Counted from the first letter of the stretch, positions 53,134 through 62,787 are shown. The stretch: 64,000 bases of DNA from Balneolaceae bacterium UBA3186 (GCA_002364085.1 DEXK01000014.1:62001-126000); one strand, 5' to 3'. Program-made: numbers and translations. The notes: generated from the sequence alone by a model not told the origin.

Positions 53134-54362
53134 TCGAATGTTTCCAGACTTTCGGAGAGATAATTTGTAAGCGGAAGTTGTGTAAGTACATTAAACGTGC
53201 TCAAAAACTCAATATATTGTTCAACCACACGTCTGTATGATTTAAGCTCTAATTCCTTCAATTTTAATATTCCTTCTTCGAGTTCAAGAATAATAAGCGG
53301 ATTATTATTCTCGATTTGACTAAGGTTTTTCTTTAGGGTGATCAGATCTAATGTGTTTATTCGATCAGTAAGAATTTCATGTTGACTAATCAGGCTTTTC
53401 AGGTATTCGTATTCAGTAATTCTTTTAACTGAATCCTGAAATTGTTCAGCGGCAAGTTCACCGGTAAGTTCAATTTCGTCCAACTTTCGCTCTGCTACCT
53501 GATTTCTATTAGATTTGAAGATTGGAATACTTATACCAAACGCGATGCCGAAATCGGAGTCTCTGTTTTTTTCGGGATAATATTCAGTTTGGAAATAGCC
53601 AACATTAAAATCAGCTTTCTCTAATTTGACTTCACTTTTTGCTACTTCAATTCGCTGAGATATAAGATCCAGCTCTAGAGAGGAGAAAGAATTTAAAGCT
53701 ACTTCGTCAGAAACATTTTCAATTGCAGATACAGAAATTAATACCTCATTTTCCCACTCAATATCCGGTTGTTGAAGTAAAGAAGAAATCTCTTTTTTTA
53801 TTTGTGAAAGAGAAACATTGAGATCATCCTGATTTGTAATGGCATCCACTTGATCCATTTTAGCATCCACAAAATCCTTAGCATTAAAAAGAGAGCTTTC
53901 CATATTTGTGCTAAGAATGTCTACCCTTTTTTGAATTAAAGAGTATTTCTGTTCTTCAATATCCATTAACTGAATATCAAGAAGATATTCAGCGGCAAGT
54001 TCATATCTCATTTCCAGATTTTCGTGATACTGGATCTGCTTCCGTATTGTTAATTCTTTTTTTGTAGCGTTAAAAAGAGCATTATTTCGACGTATTTTCC
54101 AGGGATTTCCGGGTCTGAACCTCACGGCATACTGCTGATCTTCTAAAGTAAATTCGTCGTTGCTGTACCGAAATTCCAGATCTTCTACAACGGGCAGTCG
54201 GTAATTTCGTGGAGAAATAAAATCAATTGATGCGTCGTACCCTTGTGTATTGATATCTTCAAAGGCTGTTAGTAAAAAATCGGATACTGTAGTTTGGCCA
54301 AAAACGGTATTCCATCCTGAAGAAAGGAAAACTAAAATAAAAAATGTAATACGTTTTGCCAT
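53130..54362 (-). CDS. TolC-like outer-membrane coiled-coil protein
   Basis: The 410-residue protein has a signal peptide (FFILVFLSSGWNTVFGQ). Long amphipathic helices follow (about 110-210 and 240-390), broken by short strand segments such as VRFRPGNPWKIRRNN and FGIAFGISIPIFKS, where GIAFGISIPIF matches the strand of outer-membrane efflux proteins. The two-fold helix arrangement and length fit TolC-type channels, although the similarity is weak. Its ATG overlaps the HlyD-like stop (TAATG), so it is probably the outer-membrane partner of that adaptor. Confidence 0.75.
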   Translation of the reverse strand: MAKRITFFILVFLSSGWNTVFGQTTVSDFLLTAFEDINTQGYDASIDFISPRNYRLPVVEDLEFRYSNDEFTLEDQQYAVRFRPGNPWKIRRNNALFNATKKELTIRKQIQYHENLEMRYELAAEYLLDIQLMDIEEQKYSLIQKRVDILSTNMESSLFNAKDFVDAKMDQVDAITNQDDLNVSLSQIKKEISSLLQQPDIEWENEVLISVSAIENVSDEVALNSFSSLELDLISQRIEVAKSEVKLEKADFNVGYFQTEYYPEKNRDSDFGIAFGISIPIFKSNRNQVAERKLDEIELTGELAAEQFQDSVKRITEYEYLKSLISQHEILTDRINTLDLITLKKNLSQIENNNPLIILELEEGILKLKELELKSYRRVVEQYIEFLSTFNVLTQLPLTNYLSESLETFE

Positions 54363-55342
54363 TACTTAACGATAATCTGCTCACCCACTACAAGTGGGTT
54401 TTCTTCAGGAATTTCAATGAAGATCTCGAGCCCGAATGTAGTAAGAGAATTATCCTTTTCCATAATTTGTGGAAGCTTCACAACCGCACCAAACCCAATG
54501 ATCTTCCCTTGAATTTGCAGGTTGGGTTGTTCCAAAGATTTCACAGTAACAATTTCACCCAGTTCTCTGTCTCTTTCTTTTTTGCCAACTAAGTAACCAA
54601 CAACAGATGTTGGATGTTTAGGATTTATGGAAACCAGCGATGTAAACGCCTCTACTTCTTCTCCTTCTTTAACGTATACATTTTCAATGACACCTGAAAA
54701 AGTAGCGAATTTATTCAATCGTGTTTCTTCACGAAGTTTCCACTCCAGCTCCTCATTTGCTAATTCTATTTTAGATTGAATTTGAGACTGATCGAATTCG
54801 TCTTCCTGTTTTAGATCCAGAATTCTAATATCTAATCCCTGAAGTTCGAGGTTTCCCTTTTCCCGAATAGACTTGATCTGAAGTTTAAGAGCGGTTAAAG
54901 AATCAGTGGGAATATCTTTAGAGATGGTTTGAGCAAGCTTGTTGTTAAGATCTATTTCATTTTGAATAAGTCTTATATCATTTTCAATTTCGCCTTTGAG
55001 GATAGATTTTTCAGACTCCAAAAGTTTTATTTTTGAATTCAGTAAAGCTTTTTTCTCTTTCTTTTCAGATTCAAAAAGCTCAATCTCCTTTCTGAGTTTT
55101 TGAATGTCCAAGTTTAATTGAGGGCTTTCCACCTCAATGAGTTTGTCGCCCTTTTGAACCTCCTGCCCCGGAACCACATAAAGAGCCTCAATGATGCCCG
55201 ATTTCTCTGCATTGATCTTATATGCTTTGGCATAAGTTACTCCAAGAAAAGAACTGCTTCCTTTGAAGTAAAAGGAATTGACAGTCATAAGAGTTACAAA
55301 CGCAAGGAAAATGAAAACATAAAAGGAATTTATTCTAGACAT
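54362..55342 (-). CDS. HlyD-family periplasmic adaptor
   Basis: The 326-residue protein has one N-terminal membrane anchor (about 8-24) and the membrane-fusion-protein layout: a first lipoyl half (SGIIEALYVVPGQEVQKGDKLIEVESPQLN, about 48-77), a coiled-coil hairpin (about 78-205), and a second lipoyl half (SGVIENVYVKEGEEVEAFTSLVSI). A beta domain follows. It would link an inner-membrane protein to the TolC-like channel. Its only inner-membrane partner in the operon is the DUF4956 protein, eight bases upstream. No ABC or RND pump gene is present. Confidence 0.9.
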   Translation of the reverse strand: MSRINSFYVFIFLAFVTLMTVNSFYFKGSSSFLGVTYAKAYKINAEKSGIIEALYVVPGQEVQKGDKLIEVESPQLNLDIQKLRKEIELFESEKKEKKALLNSKIKLLESEKSILKGEIENDIRLIQNEIDLNNKLAQTISKDIPTDSLTALKLQIKSIREKGNLELQGLDIRILDLKQEDEFDQSQIQSKIELANEELEWKLREETRLNKFATFSGVIENVYVKEGEEVEAFTSLVSINPKHPTSVVGYLVGKKERDRELGEIVTVKSLEQPNLQIQGKIIGFGAVVKLPQIMEKDNSLTTFGLEIFIEIPEENPLVVGEQIIVK

Positions 55343-55350
55343 AATTACCT

Positions 55351-56034
55351 CTAATTAGTTTCCTGAATATTTTTGAAGGTAACACGAACTCTAGTAATAG
55401 ATTCAATTTTCTGAAGCTCTGTCAAAAATGCTGTATTGTCAGCGTCCAGATTCATCTCGATTTCATATTCATAATCAAACCGGCCGGAATTTCTGGAAGT
55501 AACTTCAACATCATGAAAGTCGGCACAGTACTTTCCAATTACGCCTGTTACTTCTGCTAATTTTGTAGGGTCAGAATCATTGAGTCTGAAAAGCAAAAGC
55601 CCGCGCATCCCGGTTTTGGTACTAAAAGGGGTAAAATGAAGGATTAACGCCATTGTACAGTAGATAATGGTGCCTGCAAATGCGATCGTATAACCAAAAA
55701 TACCAATTGCCAAACCCACACTTAAAGCTGCAAATATAAAAAGGATATTTCTGGCATCTTGGATTCTGGTTCTGAAACGGATAATAGCAAGTGCACCAAA
55801 GGCACCAAGTCCACGAGCTAAACTATCTCCGATCGCCATCATCACCATAGCGGATACAATGGAACCTAATGCTAACGCCTGAAAGAAGTTTTTGGGATAC
55901 TGATGACCAGTAAAAGTAACCTTGTGAGTAATTGCAATAATCGATGAAAGCACAAATGCCCAAATCAACGAATAAGTAACATTGAGTAATGTCGGATAAT
56001 CATAAACAGGTTGATCCGGAAACAGTTCAAACAT
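55351..56034 (-). CDS. DUF4956 membrane protein
   Basis: The 227-residue protein has four or five membrane helices (about 15-145) with the family's most conserved motif GAFGALAIIRFRTRIQDARN (about 76-95). A soluble C-terminal domain follows (about 150-227), rich in beta strands, with DFHDVEVTSRNSGRFDYEYEIEM. DUF4956 proteins are usually found with polyphosphate-polymerase (VTC) or CotH genes; here the partners are HlyD- and TolC-like proteins instead. It is the first gene of the four-gene operon. Function is unknown. Confidence 0.87.
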   Translation of the reverse strand: MFELFPDQPVYDYPTLLNVTYSLIWAFVLSSIIAITHKVTFTGHQYPKNFFQALALGSIVSAMVMMAIGDSLARGLGAFGALAIIRFRTRIQDARNILFIFAALSVGLAIGIFGYTIAFAGTIIYCTMALILHFTPFSTKTGMRGLLLFRLNDSDPTKLAEVTGVIGKYCADFHDVEVTSRNSGRFDYEYEIEMNLDADNTAFLTELQKIESITRVRVTFKNIQETN

Positions 56035-56068
56035 CTTATAGAGGTTATGCTAATCGTTTAATTGATAG

Positions 56069-56089
56069 AAAAGAGTATAATACTCTTTT
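56069..56089. terminator. Palindrome between the DUF6580 and DUF4956 genes
   Basis: AAAAGAGTAT-A-ATACTCTTTT is a perfect 10-bp inverted repeat with one central base. It has T and A runs on both sides and lies 35 bp upstream of the DUF4956 start on the minus strand. It may end the DUF6580 transcript or be an operator. Confidence 0.6.
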
Positions 56090-56102
56090 CAGCTTAAAAA
56101 AA

Positions 56103-56651
56103 TTAAGCAATTTTAAGTTCGGGCACTTTATACTTAGCGTATTCAAAAAGACCAAAAAGCACTCCACAATAGAAAAGATCACCTAAAACTGTCATATGAA
56201 AAAATGGAATCGCCGCAACATAGCAAGCAATAAAACCCGAAATTGAAAGATCATACATTGGGCTTGTTAACCAGACTCCAAAATTTGAAATAATAAAGAA
56301 AATAACGGAAGCAGCGAATGCTCCTCCAATTACTCGTTTAAAATTCACTTTTTTAAGAATAAAGATACCTGCGATAACAATAGCTATCATGGCTCCGTAA
56401 GTCCAGTAAAAGCCAGGTGATATTAATACAAATCCACTGTAATAATCGGAGTATAGAATATTGTTAACAAAAAGATCGCTAATAAAAAAGGCTAACAGAG
56501 GAAGCAAGAAAGCAAGTTTCTTATTTGAGAAATAAGCAGCCCCGAATAGTGACATTGCTCCTATAGGCGCAAAGTTATAAGGGTGAGGAATCATCCTTGA
56601 GATTGCAGCTAAAAGTAGAAGTCCTGAAATAATAAGTAGTCGCTTATTCAT
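56103..56651 (-). CDS. DUF6580 putative membrane transport protein
   Basis: The 182-residue protein has five to six hydrophobic helices. RMIPHPYNFAPIGAMSLFGAAYFSNKKLAFLLPL near the N-terminus and NFGVWLTSPMYDLSISGFIACYVAAIPFFHMTVLGDLFY near the C-terminus match the DUF6580 family, suspected of small-molecule or vitamin transport by analogy with ECF S components. The substrate is unknown. A 68-bp gap with a palindrome separates it from the DUF4956 operon downstream. Confidence 0.85.
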   Translation of the reverse strand: MNKRLLIISGLLLLAAISRMIPHPYNFAPIGAMSLFGAAYFSNKKLAFLLPLLAFFISDLFVNNILYSDYYSGFVLISPGFYWTYGAMIAIVIAGIFILKKVNFKRVIGGAFAASVIFFIISNFGVWLTSPMYDLSISGFIACYVAAIPFFHMTVLGDLFYCGVLFGLFEYAKYKVPELKIA

Positions 56652-56682
56652 AGAAATATTTATTTAAGTGAACTACTAAAAT

Positions 56683-56716
56683 AAAAAAAAGCATCGTCTC
56701 AATGAAACGATGCTTT
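56683..56716 (-). terminator. Rho-independent terminator after the exported YceI gene
   Basis: AAAGCATCGT (56688-56697) and ACGATGCTTT (56707-56716) form a perfect 10-bp stem around a nine-base loop; on the minus strand eight T follow. Confidence 0.92.
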
Positions 56717-56736
56717 CAATTCTTTTAAAAAAATAT

Positions 56737-57324
56737 TTACTTACTGTTCAGCTCAAGATTTAGTGTAGCTGTTACTTCTTTGCCAACAACTGTATCAGAA
56801 ACCCAGTCACCTGTTCCAACTCCATATGCATTACGGTCGATCACAAATTCAGATGTAATCCCTGCTACTTTTCCACCACGTGGATGGTCCATTACACCTA
56901 ATAAAGTAAAAGGCATTTCGATTTTTTTAGTTACATCTTTAATTGTTAGATCACCATGAGCAACAAATTTATTGTCTCCCTTTGATTCTATCATAGAACT
57001 TTTAAATGTGATCTTAGGATACTTTTCGGCATTAAAGAAATCAGCAGTCTTAAGGTGCCCATTTCTTCTTTCATTTCTTGTGTCGATACTGTTTACCATA
57101 ATCTCTACATCGATACTACTTTCTTCAAGATTCTCAGGATCAAAGTTTACGGTTGCAGTATAATCATTGAACGTTCCGTTGACCGGAGTAAAAAAGTGAC
57201 GTACTTCAAAATCTATATTACTGTGAGATTTGTCTATAGTCCAGGAAGTTGCTACAAAATTTGCAGCGGCTATTGTTAGAGTTCCTACCAATAGAAAGGA
57301 TAATAATTTAAAGGTCTTGTTCAT
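56737..57324 (-). CDS. Exported YceI-family protein
   Basis: The 195-residue protein has a signal peptide (LLSFLLVGTLTIAAANFVA) and a YceI domain: WTIDKSHSNIDFEVRHFFTPVNGTFND, RNGHLKTADFFNAEKYPKITFKS, DLTIKDVTKKIEMPFTLLG and VIDRNAYGVG. It probably binds an isoprenoid-type amphiphile in the periplasm. It differs from the cytoplasmic paralogue at 21.9 kb in the signal peptide and in having no TTGAT pair upstream. It is a single gene with a strong terminator. Confidence 0.93.
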   Translation of the reverse strand: MNKTFKLLSFLLVGTLTIAAANFVATSWTIDKSHSNIDFEVRHFFTPVNGTFNDYTATVNFDPENLEESSIDVEIMVNSIDTRNERRNGHLKTADFFNAEKYPKITFKSSMIESKGDNKFVAHGDLTIKDVTKKIEMPFTLLGVMDHPRGGKVAGITSEFVIDRNAYGVGTGDWVSDTVVGKEVTATLNLELNSK

Positions 57325-57454
57325 TGTTCTTCAGTTTGTTTTGAATGTTTATGTAAGTTTTAACCAAAATGTTATTTAAATAATTCATTTAATGTTAAAC
57401 TATTTTTCAACTAAACGATAATTAGTTGTAGCTATACAGCTGATAGAGACTCAG

Positions 57455-58063
57455 TTATTTTGCAGGACTGGTAAACTTGTTTCCCTTAATTCTGAATCGC
57501 CAAGGCAGTTTTGCGTCTTCTCCGGCGTAATCAACTCCAACTCTTGGGCTGGAAATAATTTGTGATGGCTTCACTGAGATGTCTCTATCTTCAATCCAGA
57601 TAAGATTTCCAAGTAGATCTTCTCCGTAGTTGTTGGTCGTAATTCCTAAAGCGTGAGATACAATTCCGGGACCTCCACCCACTGACCTTTCCAATTTGGT
57701 TTTTCCACGCCGTTTAAGAATAGTATTAATGCCATCTAGTGGTTCTATGCCTCTGATCAGAATGGCATCGGCATTTCCTTCCGTGTTGGTTACCACATTA
57801 AAAAGGTGATGAATTCCATAGCAAAGATAGACATAAGCGACGCCGGGTTCACCAAACATGATCTTAGTTCGTTCAGTTTTTCCATGAATATGAGAATGGC
57901 AAGCTTTGTCAGTTCTTCCATTATAAGCCTCTGTCTCAACGATCATGCCGGAAGTGAGCACTCCATCAAAATTTGTACAGAGAACTTTTCCTAGAAGTCT
58001 TTTTGCTATTGGTACGGGATCTGTACCCGAATAAAACTGCCGATCCAGCTTTGAACCTGACAT
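57455..58063 (-). CDS. DNA-3-methyladenine glycosylase (AAG/MPG type)
   Basis: The 202-residue enzyme removes alkylated purines from DNA. Motifs include AKRLLGKVL, VETEAYNGRTDKACHSHIHGKTERT, VYLCYGIHHLFNVVTN, DAILIRGIEPL, GGGPGIVSHALGI and the C-terminal SPRVGVDYAG..PWRFRI, all typical of the human AAG-like family rather than AlkA. The ATG overlaps the stop of the BrkB-family gene by one base (TGATG), so the two share a transcript. Confidence 0.95.
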   Translation of the reverse strand: MSGSKLDRQFYSGTDPVPIAKRLLGKVLCTNFDGVLTSGMIVETEAYNGRTDKACHSHIHGKTERTKIMFGEPGVAYVYLCYGIHHLFNVVTNTEGNADAILIRGIEPLDGINTILKRRGKTKLERSVGGGPGIVSHALGITTNNYGEDLLGNLIWIEDRDISVKPSQIISSPRVGVDYAGEDAKLPWRFRIKGNKFTSPAK

Positions 58064-59007
58064 CAGTCCAGATCTGCATAAGGATTATCAACCACAGTTG
58101 GTCTGTGGCTTTTATAGGTGTCATAGTAGGCTTTGGCTATTACTGCAGAAAGTACGAACAGAAAAGCACTGTAGAATATCCAGATGCCAATTACAATGGC
58201 GATGGCATATCCTTGATAAAAATATCTGTACGAACTGAATGCATATTCCAGATAACCACTAATTATGAAGCGTGCAATTTCGAACAGGAGGGTATATGCG
58301 ACAGCACCAACCAGCGAAATCTTGCGATCAATTCTACGCTCACTTAAATATCTGAATACAATATAAATTACCACAAAAGTGAAAAGGATGGGGACAAGTA
58401 AATTTAAGAAATCATAGATCCAAGGCAGTTCTATTACTATTTCTGTAAATGGGACTTCAAATCGGTCTAGATTTATAAATGAGACGAAGTAAATAATCAG
58501 GGATATGAAATATATTAGAGCGCCAAATATCCCAAACCAGAAAAAATTGTAAACCACCTGCATTAAAGGGTGTTTGCGTTCTTCAATTTCGAATATATCA
58601 AACAGAACGTGTTTTACAGCGTGCATTAAGCCTTGGGTAAAAAACAATAAGATGACAGTACCTACAATTCCAAATACCTGACGAGCACTTACTAATGGAT
58701 TAAGCACATTCTCTATAGTTTGAGAACCTTGAATTACATCAGACGTTTCCGCTTCATACGAGAAGGTGGGTAAAAATTCACTTCCATATTGAATAATCAA
58801 GTCAAGTGCTTCGTCATAATTAAGCACATAACCAACTATGGAAATCATAATTAGTACAAACGGAATTGAACAAATAAACAGATTGAAAGTAATAGCAGAA
58901 GCACTAAAAAAGAGATCTTTTTTACTTATTATTTTTACTAATCTATTCCAGAAGTCTTTGAAATCTTGCAAGAGCGCTGAGTTCGTTTGTTGAAGGATAA
59001 CCTTCAA
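58063..59007 (-). CDS. YihY/BrkB-family membrane protein
   Basis: The 314-residue protein has six membrane helices and the YihY/BrkB pattern: FFSASAITFNLFICSIPFVLIMISIVGYVL, a loop of about 70 residues, then LMHAVKHVLFDIFEIEERKHPLMQ, and EIARFIISGYLEYAFSSYRYFYQGYAIAIVIGIWIFYSAFLFVLSAVIA. Members were once called ribonuclease BN or virulence factor BrkB; neither activity is established. It is transcribed with the downstream DNA glycosylase and is divergent from mutS, 127 bp away. Confidence 0.9.
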   Translation of the reverse strand: MKVILQQTNSALLQDFKDFWNRLVKIISKKDLFFSASAITFNLFICSIPFVLIMISIVGYVLNYDEALDLIIQYGSEFLPTFSYEAETSDVIQGSQTIENVLNPLVSARQVFGIVGTVILLFFTQGLMHAVKHVLFDIFEIEERKHPLMQVVYNFFWFGIFGALIYFISLIIYFVSFINLDRFEVPFTEIVIELPWIYDFLNLLVPILFTFVVIYIVFRYLSERRIDRKISLVGAVAYTLLFEIARFIISGYLEYAFSSYRYFYQGYAIAIVIGIWIFYSAFLFVLSAVIAKAYYDTYKSHRPTVVDNPYADLD

Positions 59008-59134
59008 GGCTTAAAATATACGTGTTACATTTCTAATTCAAAGCAAGAATGTATCGTAGTTTTTAAGCCAATTCATTGGTATGTTCCAAGCCCGAATTTT
59101 TATTAAAAGTTAGCACAGAACAGTTTAAACACCA

Positions 59135-61804
59135 ATGGCAGCAAAGAAGCAAACTCCTTTAATGAAACAGTACTTTGAGATCAAGGATGAACATCCGGGT
59201 ACTATTTTACTGTTCAGAGTGGGAGATTTTTACGAAACCTTTTCAGATGATGCCGTTCTGGTGAGTAAAGAATTGGGAATCACACTTACAAAAAGGAATA
59301 ACGGAGGAGATCAAACCCCGTTAGCCGGATTTCCTTTTCATTCTTTAGACAGTTACTTGCCCAAGTTGGTAAAGAAAGGCTATAAAGTAGCTGTTTGTGA
59401 CCAGACTGAAAGTCCTGATGAAGCCAAGAAAGCAGGCCGGAAGATCGTAACCCGAGAAGTTACAGAGATCACTACTCCGGGAGTTACGCTTTCCGAAAAA
59501 CTACTGGAGCACAAACGAAATAATTATATCGTATCACTTCACTGGACAAAAGACAGAGTCGGTGTAGCATTTTCTGATATCTCAACCGGGGAATTTGGAC
59601 TAAGTGAAGTAAGCGAAAGACAACTGGATAGTTTATTGGCGGCTATTCAGCCTTCGGAAGTACTGGTTTCTTCAAAATTGAAGAACAAACTAGAAGATGC
59701 ATTCCTGAAGTTCAATATTACTTATATCGAAGACTGGGTATATGAAGGTGATTACGGATATAAGATCTTAACAGAGCATTTTGAAGTTCATTCGTTAAAG
59801 GGATTTGGCGTTGAGGAACTGAAAACAGCCCATGTTGCCGCCGGTTCTTTGATGCATTATATGCAGGAAACTCAAAAAGCGTATTTAAGACATCTGAGGA
59901 GATTATATGCCTATGAAAGTAATGAGTATATGTCTCTTGATCCTGCCACAAAAAGAAATTTAGAACTTACAGCTAGTATTCAGGATGGAAATGTAGAAGG
60001 GACATTGATCTCGATCATGGACAAGACGTGTACTGCCATGGGCGGTCGACTTCTTCGAAGATGGATCATGCGTCCGCTTAAAAGATTAAAGCCCATTCAA
60101 CAGCGCCTGGATTCTGTTGAGATTTTCTATTCCAAACATGATGTAAGATCTCAACTTCGGGAAGAACTGGAACAGGTTGGAGATCTAGAGAGACTGATTT
60201 CAAGAATTTGCGTTGGAAGAACTAATGCCCGGGATATCGTTCAACTGAAACTTTCTCTGGCTCAGATTCCGGTTATCAAAAGTCAATTTGCAGGTTTTGA
60301 TGATCCATTGCTGAAAGATATTTCCGGAAGATTGAAATTGTTGATCGATCTTCAGGAGCATATCACTAAGACACTAGCTGAAGAACCTACAGCAAGTATT
60401 CGGGATGGAAACATGATCCGCGATGGATTTAATGAAGAGCTGGACGAGCTGCGTGATATTGCAAAGAACGGGAAGAAGTACATAGCCCAGATCAAAGATA
60501 AGCTGGCAAAAGATTCCGGAATTGCATCGCTGAAGATCGGTTACAATAAAGTATTCGGCTATTACATTGAAGTGACCAATTCTCATAAAGATAAAGTACC
60601 GGAGCATTTCATCAGAAAGCAGACATTGGTAAATGCTGAGCGTTACATCACCCCGGAATTGAAAGAAATTGAAGAGAAGATCTTATCAGCAGAAGAACGT
60701 AGTAAAACGCTCGAATATGAGCTTTTTGAAGAAGTAAGATTATATGTTTCTGAGTTTGCAGATGATATCCAGCAAATAGCTTTTGCGCTTGCTGAACTGG
60801 ATTGTATCCAGTGTTTTGCTGAAGTAGCTTTCAAAAATAATTATGCAAAACCTGAAGTAAGAGATTCTGAAGAGATATCTATCAAAAAAGGACGACATCC
60901 CGTTGTGGAAGAAACTTTGCCGATGGGCGAACCTTTTATTCCGAATGATATTGAGCTGAATAACTCTGATCAACAGATCATGATCATTACCGGACCGAAT
61001 ATGGCGGGTAAGAGTATCATTCTTCGTCAAACGGGTTTGATCGTTTTATTGGCTCAGGTTGGGAGTTTTGTGCCGGCTGAATCTGCTACCATCGGAATGG
61101 TTGATAAGATCTTCACCAGAGTCGGCGCTTCGGATAATTTAGCTGCCGGAGAAAGTACATTTTTGGTTGAGATGAACGAGGCGGCAAACATTCTAAATAA
61201 TGCCACACCAAGATCGCTCATTCTGCTTGATGAAGTGGGTCGCGGAACCAGCACTTTTGATGGTTTGAGTATTGCATGGTCATTGGCAGAATATTTACAT
61301 AATCATGGTCCGGTTGCTGCAAAAACACTATTCGCTACACATTATCATGAATTGAATGAGTTGGAACAAATGTATGATCGCACCAAGAACTTCAATGTTC
61401 AGGTAAAAGAACATGATGGGAAAGTGATCTTTTTGAGGAAACTGGTGCGTGGCGGCGCTGATCACAGCTACGGAATTCAGGTAGCTAATATGGCGGGACT
61501 TCCGCAGATCGTTATCGATCGGGCAAAAGATATTTTAAAGAATCTGGAAAGTCACAGTCTGGACATTACCAACAAGAATGGTTCTCTGGAAGGGAAGGCG
61601 TCCGCACAAAAAGACGCTGCAAAAAACTTATCAGACAAAATTGAAAAGCAGGATGAGATCGAGCAGATGAATTTATTTGCCACTCATGTGGACCCGAGAT
61701 TGGAAACGGTACTCAATAAATTAGAAGCCAGCGATCCAAACCGAATGACTCCGATCGAAGCTCTGATGATGATTACTGAATTGAAGAAAATTGTAGACCG
61801 CTGA
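59135..61804 (+). CDS. mutS: DNA mismatch repair protein MutS
   Basis: MutS (889 residues) recognises mismatches and starts repair. The mismatch-binding FRVGDFYETF (about 28-37) has the Phe-x-Glu pair. The ATPase has Walker A GPNMAGKS (about 621-628), the signature GASDNLAAGESTFLVEMNE and Walker B LLDEVGRGTSTFDG, and the C-terminal helix-turn-helix is present. Linker and length fit MutS1. MutS2 is separate at 2.9 kb. No mutL is in the window. It is a single gene; after it a 50-bp AT-rich stretch leads to the GntR regulator. Confidence 0.98.
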   Translation: MAAKKQTPLMKQYFEIKDEHPGTILLFRVGDFYETFSDDAVLVSKELGITLTKRNNGGDQTPLAGFPFHSLDSYLPKLVKKGYKVAVCDQTESPDEAKKAGRKIVTREVTEITTPGVTLSEKLLEHKRNNYIVSLHWTKDRVGVAFSDISTGEFGLSEVSERQLDSLLAAIQPSEVLVSSKLKNKLEDAFLKFNITYIEDWVYEGDYGYKILTEHFEVHSLKGFGVEELKTAHVAAGSLMHYMQETQKAYLRHLRRLYAYESNEYMSLDPATKRNLELTASIQDGNVEGTLISIMDKTCTAMGGRLLRRWIMRPLKRLKPIQQRLDSVEIFYSKHDVRSQLREELEQVGDLERLISRICVGRTNARDIVQLKLSLAQIPVIKSQFAGFDDPLLKDISGRLKLLIDLQEHITKTLAEEPTASIRDGNMIRDGFNEELDELRDIAKNGKKYIAQIKDKLAKDSGIASLKIGYNKVFGYYIEVTNSHKDKVPEHFIRKQTLVNAERYITPELKEIEEKILSAEERSKTLEYELFEEVRLYVSEFADDIQQIAFALAELDCIQCFAEVAFKNNYAKPEVRDSEEISIKKGRHPVVEETLPMGEPFIPNDIELNNSDQQIMIITGPNMAGKSIILRQTGLIVLLAQVGSFVPAESATIGMVDKIFTRVGASDNLAAGESTFLVEMNEAANILNNATPRSLILLDEVGRGTSTFDGLSIAWSLAEYLHNHGPVAAKTLFATHYHELNELEQMYDRTKNFNVQVKEHDGKVIFLRKLVRGGADHSYGIQVANMAGLPQIVIDRAKDILKNLESHSLDITNKNGSLEGKASAQKDAAKNLSDKIEKQDEIEQMNLFATHVDPRLETVLNKLEASDPNRMTPIEALMMITELKKIVDR

Positions 61805-61854
61805 AGCGGGATTAAGAATGAAGAATTAAAAATTAAAAATTTAAGATTGAGAAG
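61805..61854. repeat. Low-complexity AT stretch after mutS
   Basis: GAATGAAGAATTAAAAATTA and the following AAAAATTTAAG form short tandem-like variants of AATTAAAA. Stretches like this recur between genes in many Bacteroidota-type genomes. It could also be the leader of the GntR gene. No hairpin terminator is present. Confidence 0.5.
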
Positions 61855-62784
61855 ATGACTTCAGTCTATCTTTCATCTTACATCTATAAATTGAAAACCT
61901 CCGCTAAACATATCGCTGATCGAATACGGTTGATGATCTCCACCAAGCAATTTCAGGTTGGGGAAGTGTTGCCGTCTACCCGGGAATTAGGGCAACAGCT
62001 GGAAGCTAGTTTTCATACCGTTCGTAAAGCCTATCATATTCTGGAAGAAGAAGGATTGATAAAAGGTGAGCAAGGAAGAGGCTTTACGGTTACTAAACAG
62101 ACTTCCATGCTGGACAAAGCCGAACGTCTGGAAATTGGTGGCGGTAAAGTTCAAGCGTTGATCGAAGAATTGGTTGGATATGGACTTGATGATTCCGAGA
62201 TTGAACTGCTTTTTCAGGAGCAATTGGATTTTATGGAATGGCCGGAACGAATTCAGTCGTGCGCTACCGTTGGGGATAACAAGGAAATGGCATCAATGCT
62301 TTCCAGTGCCATAAATAAACAGGTGGGAGTAAAGAGTAGTGTTCTGGACATTACAGAAATGGAAAAGGCTGCGTCTTATGATGCTCTATTTGTACCGATC
62401 AAATTTATGAATAAGTTCAGAAGCCTGAGTGAAACCATGATGATCATTCCCATCGTGCATATGTTTGATCCGGAAACACTTTATAAAATTACAGAACTTG
62501 CGGCGATTCAAACCATTGGTTTGGTAACATCTGATGATGAAAGTATTTCAAAGATCATCAATGAATTAAAACTAATGATTCCGTTTGAAGGATCGTTTGT
62601 GGCAGGAAGTATTTATGGGCGATCATTACCGCTTTTTGTTAGGGAGACAGATCTTATCTTATACACTCAGGAAAGTGCGAAGCTGGTAGAACAGAAAGTG
62701 CCGGAGAAAAGCAGGATCCAGTTAAATTATAAGCTTTCAGATCGAAGCGCAGAAATGATTCGCTCGGAGCTTTGGGATCAGTAA
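61855..62784 (+). CDS. GntR-family transcriptional regulator
   Basis: The 309-residue protein has a winged-helix GntR domain (about 12-85): KTSAKHIADRIRLMISTKQFQVGEVLPSTRELGQQLEASFHTVRKAYHILEEEGLIKGEQGRGFTV. The C-terminal part (about 90-300) does not match the usual FadR, HutC or MocR domains; it has Rossmann-like segments (DALFVPIKFMNKF, TIGLVTSDDES) and may bind a small molecule. It follows mutS by 50 bp and precedes the helicase gene. Targets are unknown. Confidence 0.85.
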   Translation: MTSVYLSSYIYKLKTSAKHIADRIRLMISTKQFQVGEVLPSTRELGQQLEASFHTVRKAYHILEEEGLIKGEQGRGFTVTKQTSMLDKAERLEIGGGKVQALIEELVGYGLDDSEIELLFQEQLDFMEWPERIQSCATVGDNKEMASMLSSAINKQVGVKSSVLDITEMEKAASYDALFVPIKFMNKFRSLSETMMIIPIVHMFDPETLYKITELAAIQTIGLVTSDDESISKIINELKLMIPFEGSFVAGSIYGRSLPLFVRETDLILYTQESAKLVEQKVPEKSRIQLNYKLSDRSAEMIRSELWDQ

Positions 62785-62787
62785 TTG

